Source of the DNA: Sphingomonas sp.
GTDB taxonomy: Bacteria > Pseudomonadota > Alphaproteobacteria > Sphingomonadales > Sphingomonadaceae
NCBI GenBank assembly: GCA_021732445.1
Contig: JAKFUZ010000002.1
Span: forward strand, 1 to 64,000
Direction of reading: 5' to 3'
Length of the DNA stretch: 64,000 nt
Shown: positions 7,143 through 16,535 of the stretch, one piece after another
How the letters are laid out: the number at the start of each line of letters is the position of its first letter
Numbering within the stretch: position 1 is the first letter of the stretch
Position numbers and translations under genes: made by a program
The notes under the pieces: model-generated
What the model was told of the DNA's origin: nothing
Seen by the model: only the letters and a program-made list of their open reading frames with translations
The model's database searches: none

Positions 7143-9404
7143 ATGACGACTGAGCTTGTTGATCCGCCAGCGCCGGACCAGACCCCCGGCACCCATGACG
7201 CCCCGTTCGATAGCGCGCTGTCCGAGCGCTATCTTGTCTATGCGATGTCGACGATTACCGCCCGGTCGCTGCCCGATGTGCGGGACGGGCTGAAGCCGGT
7301 GCACCGCCGGCTGCTATGGGCGATGCGGCTGCTGAAATTGGATCCGGCCCAGGGATACAAAAAATGCGCGCGGGTGGTTGGCGATGTGATCGGCAAATAT
7401 CACCCACATGGTGACCAGTCGGTCTATGACGCGATGGTGCGCCTCGCGCAGGATTTTGCGCTGCGCTATCCGCTGGTCGACGGGCAGGGCAATTTTGGCA
7501 ATATCGACGGCGATAATGCTGCCGCCTACCGATACACCGAGGCGCGGTTGACGCAGGTCGCGGTCGATCTGATGGATGGCATTGACGATGACGGCGCCGA
7601 CCTGCGGCCAACCTATAATGGCGAGGAAGAAGAGCCCGAGCTGTTCCCCGGCCTGTTCCCCAACCTGCTCGCCAATGGCGCCAGCGGTATCGCGGTTGGC
7701 ATGGCGACGAGCATCCCGCCGCACAATGCGGCTGAGATCATCAACGCGGCATTGGTGCTGGTCGATGAGCCGGGTGCTGGTGATGCCGCCGTGCTTGCCC
7801 ATGTCGCCGGGCCGGATTTTCCAACCGGCGGGCTGGTGGTCGACAGCCCGGCGGCGATTGCCGAAACCTATGCCACGGGGCGCGGCGGTTTTCGGGTCCG
7901 GGCGCGCTGGCAGATCGAGGATATGGGGCGGGGAACCTGGGTCGCCGTGGTCACCGAGATTCCTTATGGTGTGCAAAAAGGCAAGCTGATCGAGCAAATT
8001 GCCGCGATCATCAACGATCGCAAGCTGCCGATCCTTGCCGATGTCCGCGACGAGTCCGACAGCGAGGTGCGCATCGTCATCGAGCCGCGCGCGCGAACGG
8101 TTGATGCCGGGATGCTGATGGACAGCCTGTTCCGCCTGTCCGACCTGGAAACACGGGTGCCGCTTAATCTCAACGTGCTCGACGCGACCCGCACCCCGCG
8201 CGTGATGAGCCTGCGCGGCGCGCTGGCGGCGTGGCTGGAGCATCAGTTCATCGTGCTGCGCCGCCGTACCCGGCACCGGCTGACGAAGATTGCTGACCGG
8301 ATCGAGCTGCTCGACGGTTATATCATCGCCTTCCTCAACCTTGATCGCGTTATCGAGATCATCCGCACCGAGGATGACCCAAAGCCGTTGATGATCGCGG
8401 AATTCGCGCTGACCGACCGGCAGGCCGAAGCCATTCTCAACATGCGGCTGCGGTCGCTGCGGCGGCTGGAGGAAATGGAGCTGCGGCGCGAGCGCGACGG
8501 CCTTGCCGAAGAGCGCGGCGGGCTGGACGCGCTGCTCGCCTCTGACCAGCGCCAGCGCACGCGGATGAAGAAAGACCTCGGTAAGCTGCTGGAGCGATAT
8601 GGCCCGCAGACCCTGCTCGGCAAGCGCCGCACGACAATCTCCGAAGCAGCGCCGGCAGCCGACATCCCGCTTGAGGCGATGATCGAGCGCGAGCCGATTA
8701 CCGTTATCCTGTCGCAACGCGGATGGATCCGCGCGATGAAGGGGCATATCGACACAGCGGGCACCGAAGCGCTCAAGTTCAAGGAAGGCGACGGCCCGGG
8801 CTTTGCCTTTCACGCACAGACAACCGACAAGATCGTGCTGGCGGCGGACAATGGCCGCTTTTATACGCTTGGCGCCGACAAGCTGCCCGGCGGTCGCGGC
8901 TTTGGCGAGCCGGTGCGGCTGATGATCGACCTGGATGGTGAGGCAGGGATCGTCGACCTGTTCCCGGCCAGCCGTTCGGCCAAGCTGTTGGTGGCGGCGA
9001 GCGACGGGCGCGGCTTCATCGTTCTGGCAGCCGACATCTTGGCCGAAACGCGCAAGGGCAAAACCGTCGTTTCGCCGCGTGCCGGGGCCAGGCTGAAATG
9101 TGTGGCACCGGTTACGCCGGGTGCGGATCATGTTGCGGTTATTGGCGACAATCGGCGACTGCTCATTTTTCCGTTAACCGATTTGCCCGAGCTTGCCAGA
9201 GGGCAGGGGGTGCAGCTCCAGCGTTACCGCGATGGTGGCCTGTCGGATGCCATCGTGTTTACCAAAGCGCACGGGCTGAGCTGGGCAATGGGCGGCGATA
9301 GCGGACGTACGCGCACCGAAACCGATCTGCTCGCCTGGACCTCCACCCGCGGCACTGCGGGGCGGGCGCCGCCCAACGGTTTTCCCCGCGACAATCGCTT
9401 CTGA
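7143..9404 (+). CDS. parC: DNA topoisomerase IV subunit A
   Basis: A type IIA topoisomerase breakage-reunion subunit of 753 residues. The N-terminal domain has [20 protein letters not shown] and RRLLWAM, followed by the HPHGD segment and the catalytic tyrosine in [12 protein letters not shown] coiled-coil/tower region and a beta-pinwheel C-terminal domain with degenerate blades follow. ParC rather than GyrA is supported by the length, the short C-terminal domain and the absence of a GyrA-box (QRRGGKG-type) sequence. The enzyme decatenates daughter chromosomes with ParE, which is not in the window. The gene is divergent from the hydrolase gene with 87 bp between them. Confidence 0.95.
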   Translation: MTTELVDPPAPDQTPGTHDAPFDSALSERYLVYAMSTITARSLPDVRDGLKPVHRRLLWAMRLLKLDPAQGYKKCARVVGDVIGKYHPHGDQSVYDAMVRLAQDFALRYPLVDGQGNFGNIDGDNAAAYRYTEARLTQVAVDLMDGIDDDGADLRPTYNGEEEEPELFPGLFPNLLANGASGIAVGMATSIPPHNAAEIINAALVLVDEPGAGDAAVLAHVAGPDFPTGGLVVDSPAAIAETYATGRGGFRVRARWQIEDMGRGTWVAVVTEIPYGVQKGKLIEQIAAIINDRKLPILADVRDESDSEVRIVIEPRARTVDAGMLMDSLFRLSDLETRVPLNLNVLDATRTPRVMSLRGALAAWLEHQFIVLRRRTRHRLTKIADRIELLDGYIIAFLNLDRVIEIIRTEDDPKPLMIAEFALTDRQAEAILNMRLRSLRRLEEMELRRERDGLAEERGGLDALLASDQRQRTRMKKDLGKLLERYGPQTLLGKRRTTISEAAPAADIPLEAMIEREPITVILSQRGWIRAMKGHIDTAGTEALKFKEGDGPGFAFHAQTTDKIVLAADNGRFYTLGADKLPGGRGFGEPVRLMIDLDGEAGIVDLFPASRSAKLLVAASDGRGFIVLAADILAETRKGKTVVSPRAGARLKCVAPVTPGADHVAVIGDNRRLLIFPLTDLPELARGQGVQLQRYRDGGLSDAIVFTKAHGLSWAMGGDSGRTRTETDLLAWTSTRGTAGRAPPNGFPRDNRF

Positions 9405-9407
9405 ACC

Positions 9408-9424
9408 CGGCGCATCTGGCGCCG
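9408..9424 (+). terminator. Weak hairpin just downstream of parC
   Basis: CGGCGC-ATCTG-GCGCCG forms a perfect 6-bp stem 4 nt after the parC stop. There is no following T-run, so intrinsic termination is uncertain; it may only stabilise the parC 3' end. Confidence 0.25.
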
Positions 9425-9540
9425 AGCCGTCAGTGATTTTCTGCGGCCAGCCGGCTGCGGCGCCCGCAAAAGCGCCAAAACATCAGGCGTTTGGCAGCAA
9501 TTCAACTGCCCTTAACTTCTGCTTGGTACCGCAAACGGTG

Positions 9541-11265
9541 ATGTCACGCACCATGGCGAACCCGGCACTGATGCCAAAACGCGCGGGCGGCGGCGCGAGG
9601 GCTGGCACGTCATGTGCCAAAACCGCGCCACCTGCGGTGCCTGCAAACCAGTCGATCGAGCTGTTGCCGGTGCCGGCGGCGGTGGTTTGCGGTGACGCCG
9701 CCGGGTTTGCGCTGGTCGCGGACAACGCGGCGTTTCGGGCGGCGGGCCTTGCGGCCATTGTCACGCCCTTGCCTGAGTTCGACGATATTCGGAGCCGCAT
9801 CGTCGCGTTTTTGGGCAGCTCTGCACTGCGGCTGGAGTTTAGCTGGCAGCTCGGCACCGCCGTCAATTGTCGTTATTTTCAGGTGACGCTCGCGCGGCTG
9901 GCCGGCGATGGCGATGCTACGCTCTCGTTTGTTGACCAGACGGCCGAGCGCCGGACCGAACAGAGCCTGCGCCGTGAGATGATGACGGACAGTCTTTCGG
10001 GGCTACCCAACCGTGCCGGCTTTGGCGACATGCTGGAGCAAAAGCTCTCCGAGGCTGATTGCGACATCAGCCGGCTGGCTGTGCTGATCCTTGATATCGA
10101 CCGGTTCAGCCGCGTGAATGCCTGCCTGGGGTCGCTGGCCGGTGACGAGCTGCTGATAACGGTTGCGCGCCGGCTGAAAGGCGTGCTGCGCGCGCATGAC
10201 CTGCTGGCGCGAACGGGTGGCGATGAATTTGGCATTCTGCTGACGCTTGATGACGGCCATAGCGATGCCGACCATGTTGCGCGGCGCATTCAGGCCGCGC
10301 TTGCGGTGCCCTTTCGGCTCAGCGACTTTGAGATCCGCGTCGCGTGCTCGATCGGCATTGCCTTTGGGTCAGATGCCATGGCGGATTCTGAAGATTTCAT
10401 CCGCAATGCCCAGTTTGCCGTAAAACATTCCAAGGCGACTGGCGAGGTCGAGGCTTATCAGTTTCAGGTGTTCGACATTGCGCGCGAGCAATTCGCGATG
10501 GAAACGGCGCTGCGCCGGGCGCTGGACATGGGCAAGCTGCGGCTGACCTATCAGCCCATTTGCGACCTGGCGACGGGGCGGATCATTGCCTTTGAAGCGC
10601 TTGCCCGCTGGCGCGATGACGAGGGTGTGGAGCAATCGCCGGTCAACTTCATTCCGGTGGCCGAGGAATCGGGGCTGATCATTCCGCTTGGCCGCTGGGC
10701 AATGGACGAGGCGGCGCGCACGCTTGCGGGTTGGGACCGGCGCTGGGGCGCGAATTGCGGCATCCGCATGGCGGTGAACCTGTCGGCAATCCAGCTTCAG
10801 CGGGATCATGTGCCACGCATGGTCAAGCAGGCGCTCGCCGAAAACGCCCTTACCGGCGACCGGTTCACGCTGGAATTGACGGAAAGCGCGCTGATCGCCG
10901 ACCCCGACCGCGTCATCCAGACGATGCACGCGCTGAAGGCGCTGGGCACGACGCTTGCGATGGATGATTTCGGCACGGGCTATTCCAACCTGGCCTATCT
11001 GCAAAAACTGCCTATTGACGTGCTGAAGATTGATCGCAGCTTTGTGACCGGCATGCTGGCGGATCGGGACAAGATCGCCATCGTCCGCGCTATTCTGTCG
11101 CTCGCCCAGGCTTTGGGCCTGAAGACAACTGCGGAAGGCATTGAAACGATAGAATTGTCGCAGACGCTTGCCGCGATGGGCTGTACCTATGGGCAAGGGT
11201 TTCACTTCGCCCGACCGCTGGAGGCGGCAGCCGCCTATGCGCTGCTTGCCGCGCGCAATGCCTGA
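9541..11265 (+). CDS. Diguanylate cyclase/phosphodiesterase (GGDEF-EAL) protein
   Basis: About 574 residues from ATG 9541; the track start at 9433 and ATG 9553 are alternatives because no clear ribosome site singles one out. The N-terminal ~130 residues look like a divergent PAS-type sensor. The GGDEF domain is intact (RTGGDEFGILL) and has an I-site RAHD five residues before GGDEF. The EAL domain is also intact (AFEALARW, NLSAIQLQR, LELTESALI, DDFGTGYS, KIDRSFV, EGIET). Both cyclic-di-GMP synthesis and hydrolysis are therefore possible on sequence. No transmembrane segment is seen, suggesting a cytosolic enzyme. The 3' end overlaps the convergent cca gene by 31 bp. Confidence 0.93.
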   Translation: MSRTMANPALMPKRAGGGARAGTSCAKTAPPAVPANQSIELLPVPAAVVCGDAAGFALVADNAAFRAAGLAAIVTPLPEFDDIRSRIVAFLGSSALRLEFSWQLGTAVNCRYFQVTLARLAGDGDATLSFVDQTAERRTEQSLRREMMTDSLSGLPNRAGFGDMLEQKLSEADCDISRLAVLILDIDRFSRVNACLGSLAGDELLITVARRLKGVLRAHDLLARTGGDEFGILLTLDDGHSDADHVARRIQAALAVPFRLSDFEIRVACSIGIAFGSDAMADSEDFIRNAQFAVKHSKATGEVEAYQFQVFDIAREQFAMETALRRALDMGKLRLTYQPICDLATGRIIAFEALARWRDDEGVEQSPVNFIPVAEESGLIIPLGRWAMDEAARTLAGWDRRWGANCGIRMAVNLSAIQLQRDHVPRMVKQALAENALTGDRFTLELTESALIADPDRVIQTMHALKALGTTLAMDDFGTGYSNLAYLQKLPIDVLKIDRSFVTGMLADRDKIAIVRAILSLAQALGLKTTAEGIETIELSQTLAAMGCTYGQGFHFARPLEAAAAYALLAARNA

Positions 11266-12455
11266 GCGACGGCGCTGTCGGTGATCTCGGCGACCCGCGC
11301 TGCACCCGGAAAACCCTCGGCAATCCACTGATCTTCGATGTGGCGCAGCGCCCGTGCGACATCTGGCCCGCGCGACAGCCCGCGCTCGACCAGCCCACCG
11401 CCCGATATCGGCAGGCGCGGCAGTTCCCAAGCCGCAATCGCTGCCCAGGCTGCTTTCACAGCCGGCCCGGGCCGGTCCGACAGCAGCAGCCAGTCTAGCG
11501 CACCGGCCTTGCCAAGCCGATAGGCGAGCGCCAGCGGCGCCGTTTGGCTTACGTCTCCGATGGCGGCGGCCATCCGCTTGCGCTGCGCGTTGGAAAGTTT
11601 CAGCCGCGCGCCAACGCCGTCGGCAATGGCGGCGTCGCGCGGCAGCACGGCAGCGAGGCGGCGCAGCGGGTCGGGCGCGACGCCAAGCACGCCCTCACGC
11701 GCGGCAAGTACCGCAAGGCGCCCTGGCGCGCCCACGTCGATTTCCGGCAGGACAGGCGCCAGAATGCCGTGCGCGACCATCATCCCCAGCGTTTCCGGCG
11801 CCCGGCGGGTGACCAGCAGTTTCTGGAATTCGTCGGCAATGCGCTCGCGCGACAGCGCCATCAGGTCGTTGGCGCGGGCCGCACAGGCGGCAAGTCCGGC
11901 GGGCTCGGGTACATCTGCAAAGCGCGAGACGAACCGGAAAAAGCGCAGGATCCGCAAATGATCTTCGGCAATCCGCTGCAACGGGTCGCCGATGAAGCGG
12001 ACATGGCCCGCCGCCATATCGGCAAGCCCGCCGAAATAGTCGAACAGCGTCCCCGTTTGCGGATCGGCGTACAGCGCGTTCATTGTAAAATCGCGGCGAG
12101 CAGCGTCTTCGCGCCAATCATCGGTATAAGCGATGACGGCGTGGCGGCCGTCGGTTTTCACATCCCGGCGAAGCGTGGTCACCTCGACCGGGCCTTCGGG
12201 CAGCACGGCGGTTATGGTGCCATGCGCAAGCCCGGTCGGCACCGCGCGCACATGGGCGGATTTCAGACGCGCCAGCACCTCGTCGGGCGCAAGCGTCGTA
12301 GCGATGTCGATATCGGCAACGGGCAGCCCAAGCAGCGTGTCGCGCACCGCCCCGCCCACGAAGCGCGCGCTGCCCTCGCCGGCGCCAAGCACCGCGCACA
12401 AATCGGCAAGGCCTGCACGGTGCCGCCACGGCGCGTCGGGCAGGAGGTCGCTCAT
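11235..12455 (-). CDS. cca: CCA tRNA nucleotidyltransferase
   Basis: A class II nucleotidyltransferase of 406 residues. The head domain has RFVGGAVRDTLLG and the metal-binding DIDIATT, then TDDWREDAARRDFTMNALY and the EDHLRILRFFRF RNA-binding segment. It adds or repairs the 3'-CCA of tRNAs; poly(A)-polymerase-like paralogues share these motifs. ATG 12455 overlaps the stop of the upstream Nudix gene by 4 nt (ATGA). The 3' end overlaps the convergent GGDEF-EAL gene. Confidence 0.93.
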   Translation of the reverse strand: MSDLLPDAPWRHRAGLADLCAVLGAGEGSARFVGGAVRDTLLGLPVADIDIATTLAPDEVLARLKSAHVRAVPTGLAHGTITAVLPEGPVEVTTLRRDVKTDGRHAVIAYTDDWREDAARRDFTMNALYADPQTGTLFDYFGGLADMAAGHVRFIGDPLQRIAEDHLRILRFFRFVSRFADVPEPAGLAACAARANDLMALSRERIADEFQKLLVTRRAPETLGMMVAHGILAPVLPEIDVGAPGRLAVLAAREGVLGVAPDPLRRLAAVLPRDAAIADGVGARLKLSNAQRKRMAAAIGDVSQTAPLALAYRLGKAGALDWLLLSDRPGPAVKAAWAAIAAWELPRLPISGGGLVERGLSRGPDVARALRHIEDQWIAEGFPGAARVAEITDSAVAQALRAASSA

Positions 12456-13045
12456 GGTGCCATTCGCCGCGCGAGATTGACGATCATCCCCGCCGTTGCG
12501 CCCCAGATCCTGCGGGTTTGCCAGTGAATCTCGAAATAATCGCGCCGCACGCCCTGCCACATCGTGCTGGCGGGCGCGTGATTGGCCGGATCGAGCAGAT
12601 AGGCGAGCGGCACCTCGAACCAGTCCTCCACTTCGGCCGTATTGGGCGTCAGCGGTAAGTCAGGCGGCACAATGCCGATCACTGGTGTAATGTCGAACCC
12701 GGTGCCGGTGGAATATTGGTCGGTCGCGCCAATGACGGTGACGTGGTGGCGGGCAAGGCCGATCTCCTCCTCTGCCTCGCGCAGGGCCGCGGTAATCGGA
12801 CCATCATCGCCGGGGTCTATCCGCCCGCCGGGAAAGGCGATTTGCCCTGCATGACGGCGCATGGAGGCCGGGCGCTGCGTGAGCAGCACACCGGGCGCCG
12901 CGCGCGCGGTAATCGCGATGAGCACGGCCGCCGGGGTAAGGTCGGGGCCGGTGTGCGGCAGGGGCCGGCTTGTGTCACCGGGCAGCAGAACGTCGTCGGC
13001 AAGCGGGCGGGCAAGCCCTTGTGCAAGCCGGTGCGCCAGCATCAT
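12452..13045 (-). CDS. Nudix hydrolase, CoA pyrophosphatase type
   Basis: A protein of about 197 residues. The Nudix box appears as GGRIDPGDDG followed by ALREAEEEIGL, with Asp at the position usually given as Glu, a variation seen in the YeaB/NudL CoA-pyrophosphatase subgroup. The preceding QRPASMRRHAGQIAFPGG also matches that subgroup. It probably hydrolyses CoA or related dinucleotides. Start ATG 13045 overlaps the DUF1285 stop by 4 nt; a second ATG follows immediately. It is part of the coupled minus-strand run DUF1285-nudix-cca. Confidence 0.88.
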   Translation of the reverse strand: MMLAHRLAQGLARPLADDVLLPGDTSRPLPHTGPDLTPAAVLIAITARAAPGVLLTQRPASMRRHAGQIAFPGGRIDPGDDGPITAALREAEEEIGLARHHVTVIGATDQYSTGTGFDITPVIGIVPPDLPLTPNTAEVEDWFEVPLAYLLDPANHAPASTMWQGVRRDYFEIHWQTRRIWGATAGMIVNLARRMAP

Positions 13046-13626
13046 GATACGCCGCCTTGTGCCGGCTCGATGGCAAAAAATGCGCCGCTGCTCCATAGCC
13101 CGGCGGGGCGATCCGGCTCGTGTTGCTCCAGCGCGCGGGCCACCAGCTCATAATAGACCGGGCGCGCAATCAGCGCTTCAAGGCCGGGGCGCACCAGCAG
13201 ATAGGGGCGTGGAGCCTCCGCGCTGCCGGCGAAGCGCACCGGGTGGTCGGCATCGGCCAGCACCAGATCGCCGGTGTTCAGCCGGAACAACAATTTGCTC
13301 TCCCGTCCGGCCCCTTCAGCGCGCAGTTCCACCGCCACAAAGGGCGCATCCTCCACCTCGATGTCGAGCTTTTCAGCCGGCGTAACCAGCACATAGCCGC
13401 CATCCGCCTCGCGCCGCAAAATGTTGGAAAACAGCCGCACCATTTCGGCACGGCCAATCGGCGAGCCCTGGTGGAACCACGTGCCGTCACGGGCGATGCG
13501 CATGTCGCTGTGGCCGCAATGCGCCGGGTTCCAGCGTTCGACCGGGGGCAGTTTGCGCTCGGCCAGCAGGCGCGCGATTTCGACCAGCGACAGCGCGGCA
13601 AGATCTGGCGGGGGGTCCATCGGCAT
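13042..13626 (-). CDS. DUF1285 family protein
   Basis: A protein of 194 residues that matches the DUF1285 family as I know it: a conserved NPAHCGHSDMRIARDGTW core, HQGSPIGRAEMVRLFS, and a C-terminal VRPGLEALIARPVYYELV segment. The biochemical role is unknown. It has no signal peptide or membrane segment. ATG 13626 (MPMDPPP) is chosen; ATG 13620 is possible. It is translationally coupled to the Nudix gene. Confidence 0.85.
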   Translation of the reverse strand: MPMDPPPDLAALSLVEIARLLAERKLPPVERWNPAHCGHSDMRIARDGTWFHQGSPIGRAEMVRLFSNILRREADGGYVLVTPAEKLDIEVEDAPFVAVELRAEGAGRESKLLFRLNTGDLVLADADHPVRFAGSAEAPRPYLLVRPGLEALIARPVYYELVARALEQHEPDRPAGLWSSGAFFAIEPAQGGVS

Positions 13627-13634
13627 GTTGGTGT

Positions 13635-14189
13635 TCAGGTAGGCGAGGGGCCTGCCAAGGTAAAGCGCTCGTCGGTTGCGCCGGGTCGCGCGCGCAGCAC
13701 ACCGGCGCAATCGGGCGCGTCGCGGCCCCGCGCCAGCAGCCGGCGCGGCTCGACCGGGCCGGGGAGCCGCCAGCCGCTGGTACGCACGGCCGAAAACCCG
13801 AAAAAGCGTTCATAATATTCCGGGTCGCCGATCAGCATCAGCGCCTCGTCAGCGCCTGCCTCGCGCGCCGCGGCGAGCATGTGGACCATCAGCAGCCGGC
13901 CAATGCCGTCGCGCTGCCGGCCGGGCAGCACGGCGACGGGGCCGACCATCGTCATCGGGTGGGCATCACCGGCATCGCACCGCAGCTCGACCGGCCAGCA
14001 TTGCAGCGTAGCGACAAGCCGGTGTGCCTCGTCGCTGTCCAGCGCGGCAAAGCTGAGCGTGGGCTCGGCCGCCGCCCCGGCGCGCACATGATAAGCAGTG
14101 CGCCCATGCCGGTCTGCGCCAAAGGCGGCGTCGAGCAGCGCCTCCACCGCATGCGCGCAAACATTTTGCAACGGCACCAGTTTTATCAA
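13635..14189 (-). CDS. GNAT-family N-acetyltransferase
   Basis: A protein of about 184 residues with the GNAT acetyl-CoA loop region VGPVAVLPGRQRDGIGRLLM and a following MLIGDPEYYERFFGFSAV segment typical of the YhbS-like subgroup. Substrate is unknown. TTG 14189 is proposed as start because AAGGA lies 7 nt upstream and the protein then begins at a family-like position; the track's ATG at 14312 would add about 41 residues of poor quality. It ends 8 bp before the DUF1285 gene. Confidence 0.8.
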   Translation of the reverse strand: MIKLVPLQNVCAHAVEALLDAAFGADRHGRTAYHVRAGAAAEPTLSFAALDSDEAHRLVATLQCWPVELRCDAGDAHPMTMVGPVAVLPGRQRDGIGRLLMVHMLAAAREAGADEALMLIGDPEYYERFFGFSAVRTSGWRLPGPVEPRRLLARGRDAPDCAGVLRARPGATDERFTLAGPSPT

Positions 14190-14310
14190 CGCGGCGTCCT
14201 TCGGTGAAGCGGTGGGGCATGGACGCCCGCGGCTGCGCGCCTTACCTTGGGCGTGTGCGAACGCAAGCCGAATAGCGATTGCGGGCCGGCAGCGGACAGG
14301 GAGGGGCGGC

Positions 14311-14943
14311 ATGAAGCTCTATGACAGTGAATGGGCGCCAAGCCCCAGACGCGTGCGGATTTACCTTGCCGAAAAGGGCATCACGGTGGAGCGCGTGCCG
14401 GTCGACCTGCGCCAGAATGAGCATTTTCAAGATGCGTATCTTGCCATCAACCCGCGCGGCATGGTGCCCGCACTTGAGCTGGACGATGGCAGCGTCATTT
14501 GCGAATCAGCCGCCATTTGTCGCTATTTCGAGGCGCTGGCGCCCATGCCGGCGCTGTTTGGTGAAACACCGCTCGAGATCGCCCAGATCGAGAGCTGGAC
14601 CCGGCGCATCGAACATGATGGCTATGCCGCTGCCGTCTATGTATTCCGCAACGCCACGCCCCGGATGGAGGGGCGCGGGGCGCCTGGCAAATGGCCGCCA
14701 ATTCCGGTCATCTCCGAGCTTGCGCATCGCGGCGCGGTGATGTGGAGCGCGTTTACGCAGGCGCTTGACCAGCGGCTTGCCGACCATGAGTGGATCGCGA
14801 CCGACCGGTTCAGCTTTGCCGACATTACAGCGCTCGTCACGCTGGATTTTGCCGAACGCGCCAGGCTTCCCATGCCGGCGGGATATGCCAACATCGCCCG
14901 CTGGCGGGCCGCGGCAAACGCACGGCCGAGCGCGGCGGCATGA
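14311..14943 (+). CDS. Glutathione S-transferase family protein
   Basis: A protein of 210 residues. The thioredoxin-like N-terminal domain (MKLYDSEWAPSPRRVRIYL) contains the GSH-binding signature VPALELDDGSVICESAAI; an all-helical C-terminal domain follows with FSFADITALVTLDF. A Ser-Pro pair occupies the active-site region. It probably conjugates or reduces substrates with glutathione. ATG 14311 has a purine-rich ribosome site (gagggg) just upstream. The gene is divergent from the GNAT gene. Confidence 0.9.
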   Translation: MKLYDSEWAPSPRRVRIYLAEKGITVERVPVDLRQNEHFQDAYLAINPRGMVPALELDDGSVICESAAICRYFEALAPMPALFGETPLEIAQIESWTRRIEHDGYAAAVYVFRNATPRMEGRGAPGKWPPIPVISELAHRGAVMWSAFTQALDQRLADHEWIATDRFSFADITALVTLDFAERARLPMPAGYANIARWRAAANARPSAAA

Positions 14944-14991
14944 GCGGGCGCGGCCTTTTCCCCCGGTGCCAAGCTGCTAAGGCGCGGCCTG

Positions 14992-15396
14992 ATGCCGATG
15001 GCCACCGCGAAAGGGCAGCGCTTGACGGATATGCTTGAACTCGAAGTCCATGACCTTGAAATTCAGGTGCTCACGGGCATTTATTCCGAAGAAACCCATT
15101 TGCCCCAGCCACTGCGTATCTCGGTAACTGCGGGGTTGGACTGCGCGGCGCATTTCGCGCCCGAGACGCCGCTTGGCGCGTCGAAAAATTATCTCGACCT
15201 GAAGCGCGCCGCGACCGAGTTTCCTGCTGGGCTGCACTTCACGCTGATCGAGGCGGTTGCCGATCATATCATCGCACAAGTGCTGGCGGGCGACGCGCGG
15301 GTGCAGTGGGTGCGGGTCAAGATCGTCAAGCTTGCCATTGCCGAGGCGGGCGAATCGATCGGGATGACGCTGGTCCGGCACCGGATGCCGGGCTGA
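14992..15396 (+). CDS. Dihydroneopterin aldolase family protein
   Basis: A FolB-like protein of 134 residues (LEVHDLEIQVLTGIYSEE near the N-terminus, KNYLDLKRA in the middle, VKIVKLAIAEAGESIGMT at the end). FolB cleaves dihydroneopterin in folate synthesis, but the family also includes proteins with other pterin roles. No other folate gene is adjacent. The gene converges on the secreted-protein gene 24 bp downstream. Confidence 0.8.
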   Translation: MPMATAKGQRLTDMLELEVHDLEIQVLTGIYSEETHLPQPLRISVTAGLDCAAHFAPETPLGASKNYLDLKRAATEFPAGLHFTLIEAVADHIIAQVLAGDARVQWVRVKIVKLAIAEAGESIGMTLVRHRMPG

Positions 15397-15420
15397 CGCG
15401 CCGGCCCGTTACATCCTGGG

Positions 15421-16302
15421 TTACATGATGGGCGGGGCATCGCCTGCTGGCGGGCCGCTTGCGCAACTGCCAAGCTGCTGGCGGACAAACTGATAGTCAT
15501 CGCGCGCCGCCAGGGCGGCGGCGCTGTCGAGCCCGCCCACGCTCGCTTGCGGCAATGTGGCGGGAAGAAAGCAGGCCAGCCGATACCAGAGCAAGCTGTC
15601 GCGCTTTGGCACCCCGGCGGACTCATCGACAATTTCGCTCAGCGACACCGCCCATCGCCGCTGCTCGCCGGCGCGGCGCAGCACGGAGAGCGATACCGGC
15701 CGGTTGTCGGGCGTCGTCAGAAAAATCTGCGTCTCGCCTTCGCCCGGCAGCGCGCCGGGCACGAAAAAGGCGCTGCCGACACCGGTGACCGCGGGCGGCG
15801 CATCGGCGGCAAGCACCTCGCGCGTGATCGACCGGGTGAGCGCGTCGAGGTCTGCCGACCAGAGCCGCTGCGAATCGGGGCCGCTCAGGCGAATCTGGTT
15901 GGCGTAAAGGGGTGACGGCAGCGCATAAAGCAGCACCCGGGCTTTTTTGAGCTGTGGCACCCGCCCGCGGGCATCCGGCGCGACATCAACGAGATAGCTG
16001 ATCTGCGCGGGGAGCGAATCGGTGCCGCGGATCAGCGCTGCCACATCGGCCTGAACATAATAGCGGATCAGGCCGGGCGGTGTTCCCGCCGCTTCGGCAC
16101 CTTTGAGTTTTTGCGCACGCCGAATCCGGGCGTCGACGATTGTGGGTGACCGCAGCACCAGCGCAGCAACGTCAGGATATTGCGCGACCGCCGCGATTGG
16201 CGGCGGCGGCGCGGCGCGGACATTTTGTGCCGAAGCTGTGGCAAAAAGCGGCGAGCCGCTCAAAAATATGGCAAAAATGAGATATTTCGAGCGAGTCATC
16301 AT
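15421..16302 (-). CDS. Secreted protein of unknown function
   Basis: A protein of 293 residues. After MMTRSKY there is a hydrophobic signal peptide ending near FATASAQ. The mature protein begins with a Pro-rich stretch (RAAPPPPIAAV) and has no recognised domain or catalytic motif. Two cysteines near the C-terminus (RLACFLP and LGSCASG) could pair. The track start at 16458 is rejected because it would place the signal peptide internally. It lies divergent from tonB, and the 233-bp interval between them carries two palindromes. Function not recognised. Confidence 0.7.
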   Translation of the reverse strand: MMTRSKYLIFAIFLSGSPLFATASAQNVRAAPPPPIAAVAQYPDVAALVLRSPTIVDARIRRAQKLKGAEAAGTPPGLIRYYVQADVAALIRGTDSLPAQISYLVDVAPDARGRVPQLKKARVLLYALPSPLYANQIRLSGPDSQRLWSADLDALTRSITREVLAADAPPAVTGVGSAFFVPGALPGEGETQIFLTTPDNRPVSLSVLRRAGEQRRWAVSLSEIVDESAGVPKRDSLLWYRLACFLPATLPQASVGGLDSAAALAARDDYQFVRQQLGSCASGPPAGDAPPIM

Positions 16303-16336
16303 GCTGCGGCAGATACTAGATTGCCCTATCGTGATA

Positions 16337-16350
16337 CAGAAATAATTCTG
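16337..16350. promoter_or_regulatory. Short palindrome in the tonB / secreted-protein divergent interval
   Basis: CAGAA-ATAA-TTCTG has perfect 5-bp arms and is AT-rich compared with its surroundings, 35 bp upstream of the secreted-protein start. It could be an operator for an iron- or stress-responsive regulator, but it is not a recognisable consensus. Confidence 0.25.
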
Positions 16351-16472
16351 CCACCTAATGATTGTACGTTTGTTGCGTGAGACAAAGCGTTTGCGTCGAT
16401 CTTTCGGTGGCGATAGAGACTTTAGCCGCAGAAACATAAAACAGCGGCTATCGGCCACCGGCTGGCAGGCAA

Positions 16473-16492
16473 TGATCCCGCGCCAGGGATCA
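16473..16492. promoter_or_regulatory. Perfect inverted repeat upstream of tonB
   Basis: TGATCCC-GCGCCA-GGGATCA has 7-bp perfect arms and a 6-bp spacer, 43 bp upstream of the tonB start. There is no T-run, so it is more likely a protein-binding site or a leader hairpin than a terminator. Confidence 0.35.
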
Positions 16493-16535
16493 GGCGACGC
16501 GGGTGGTCAGGATAAAATAGGAGTTTCATATCTGA

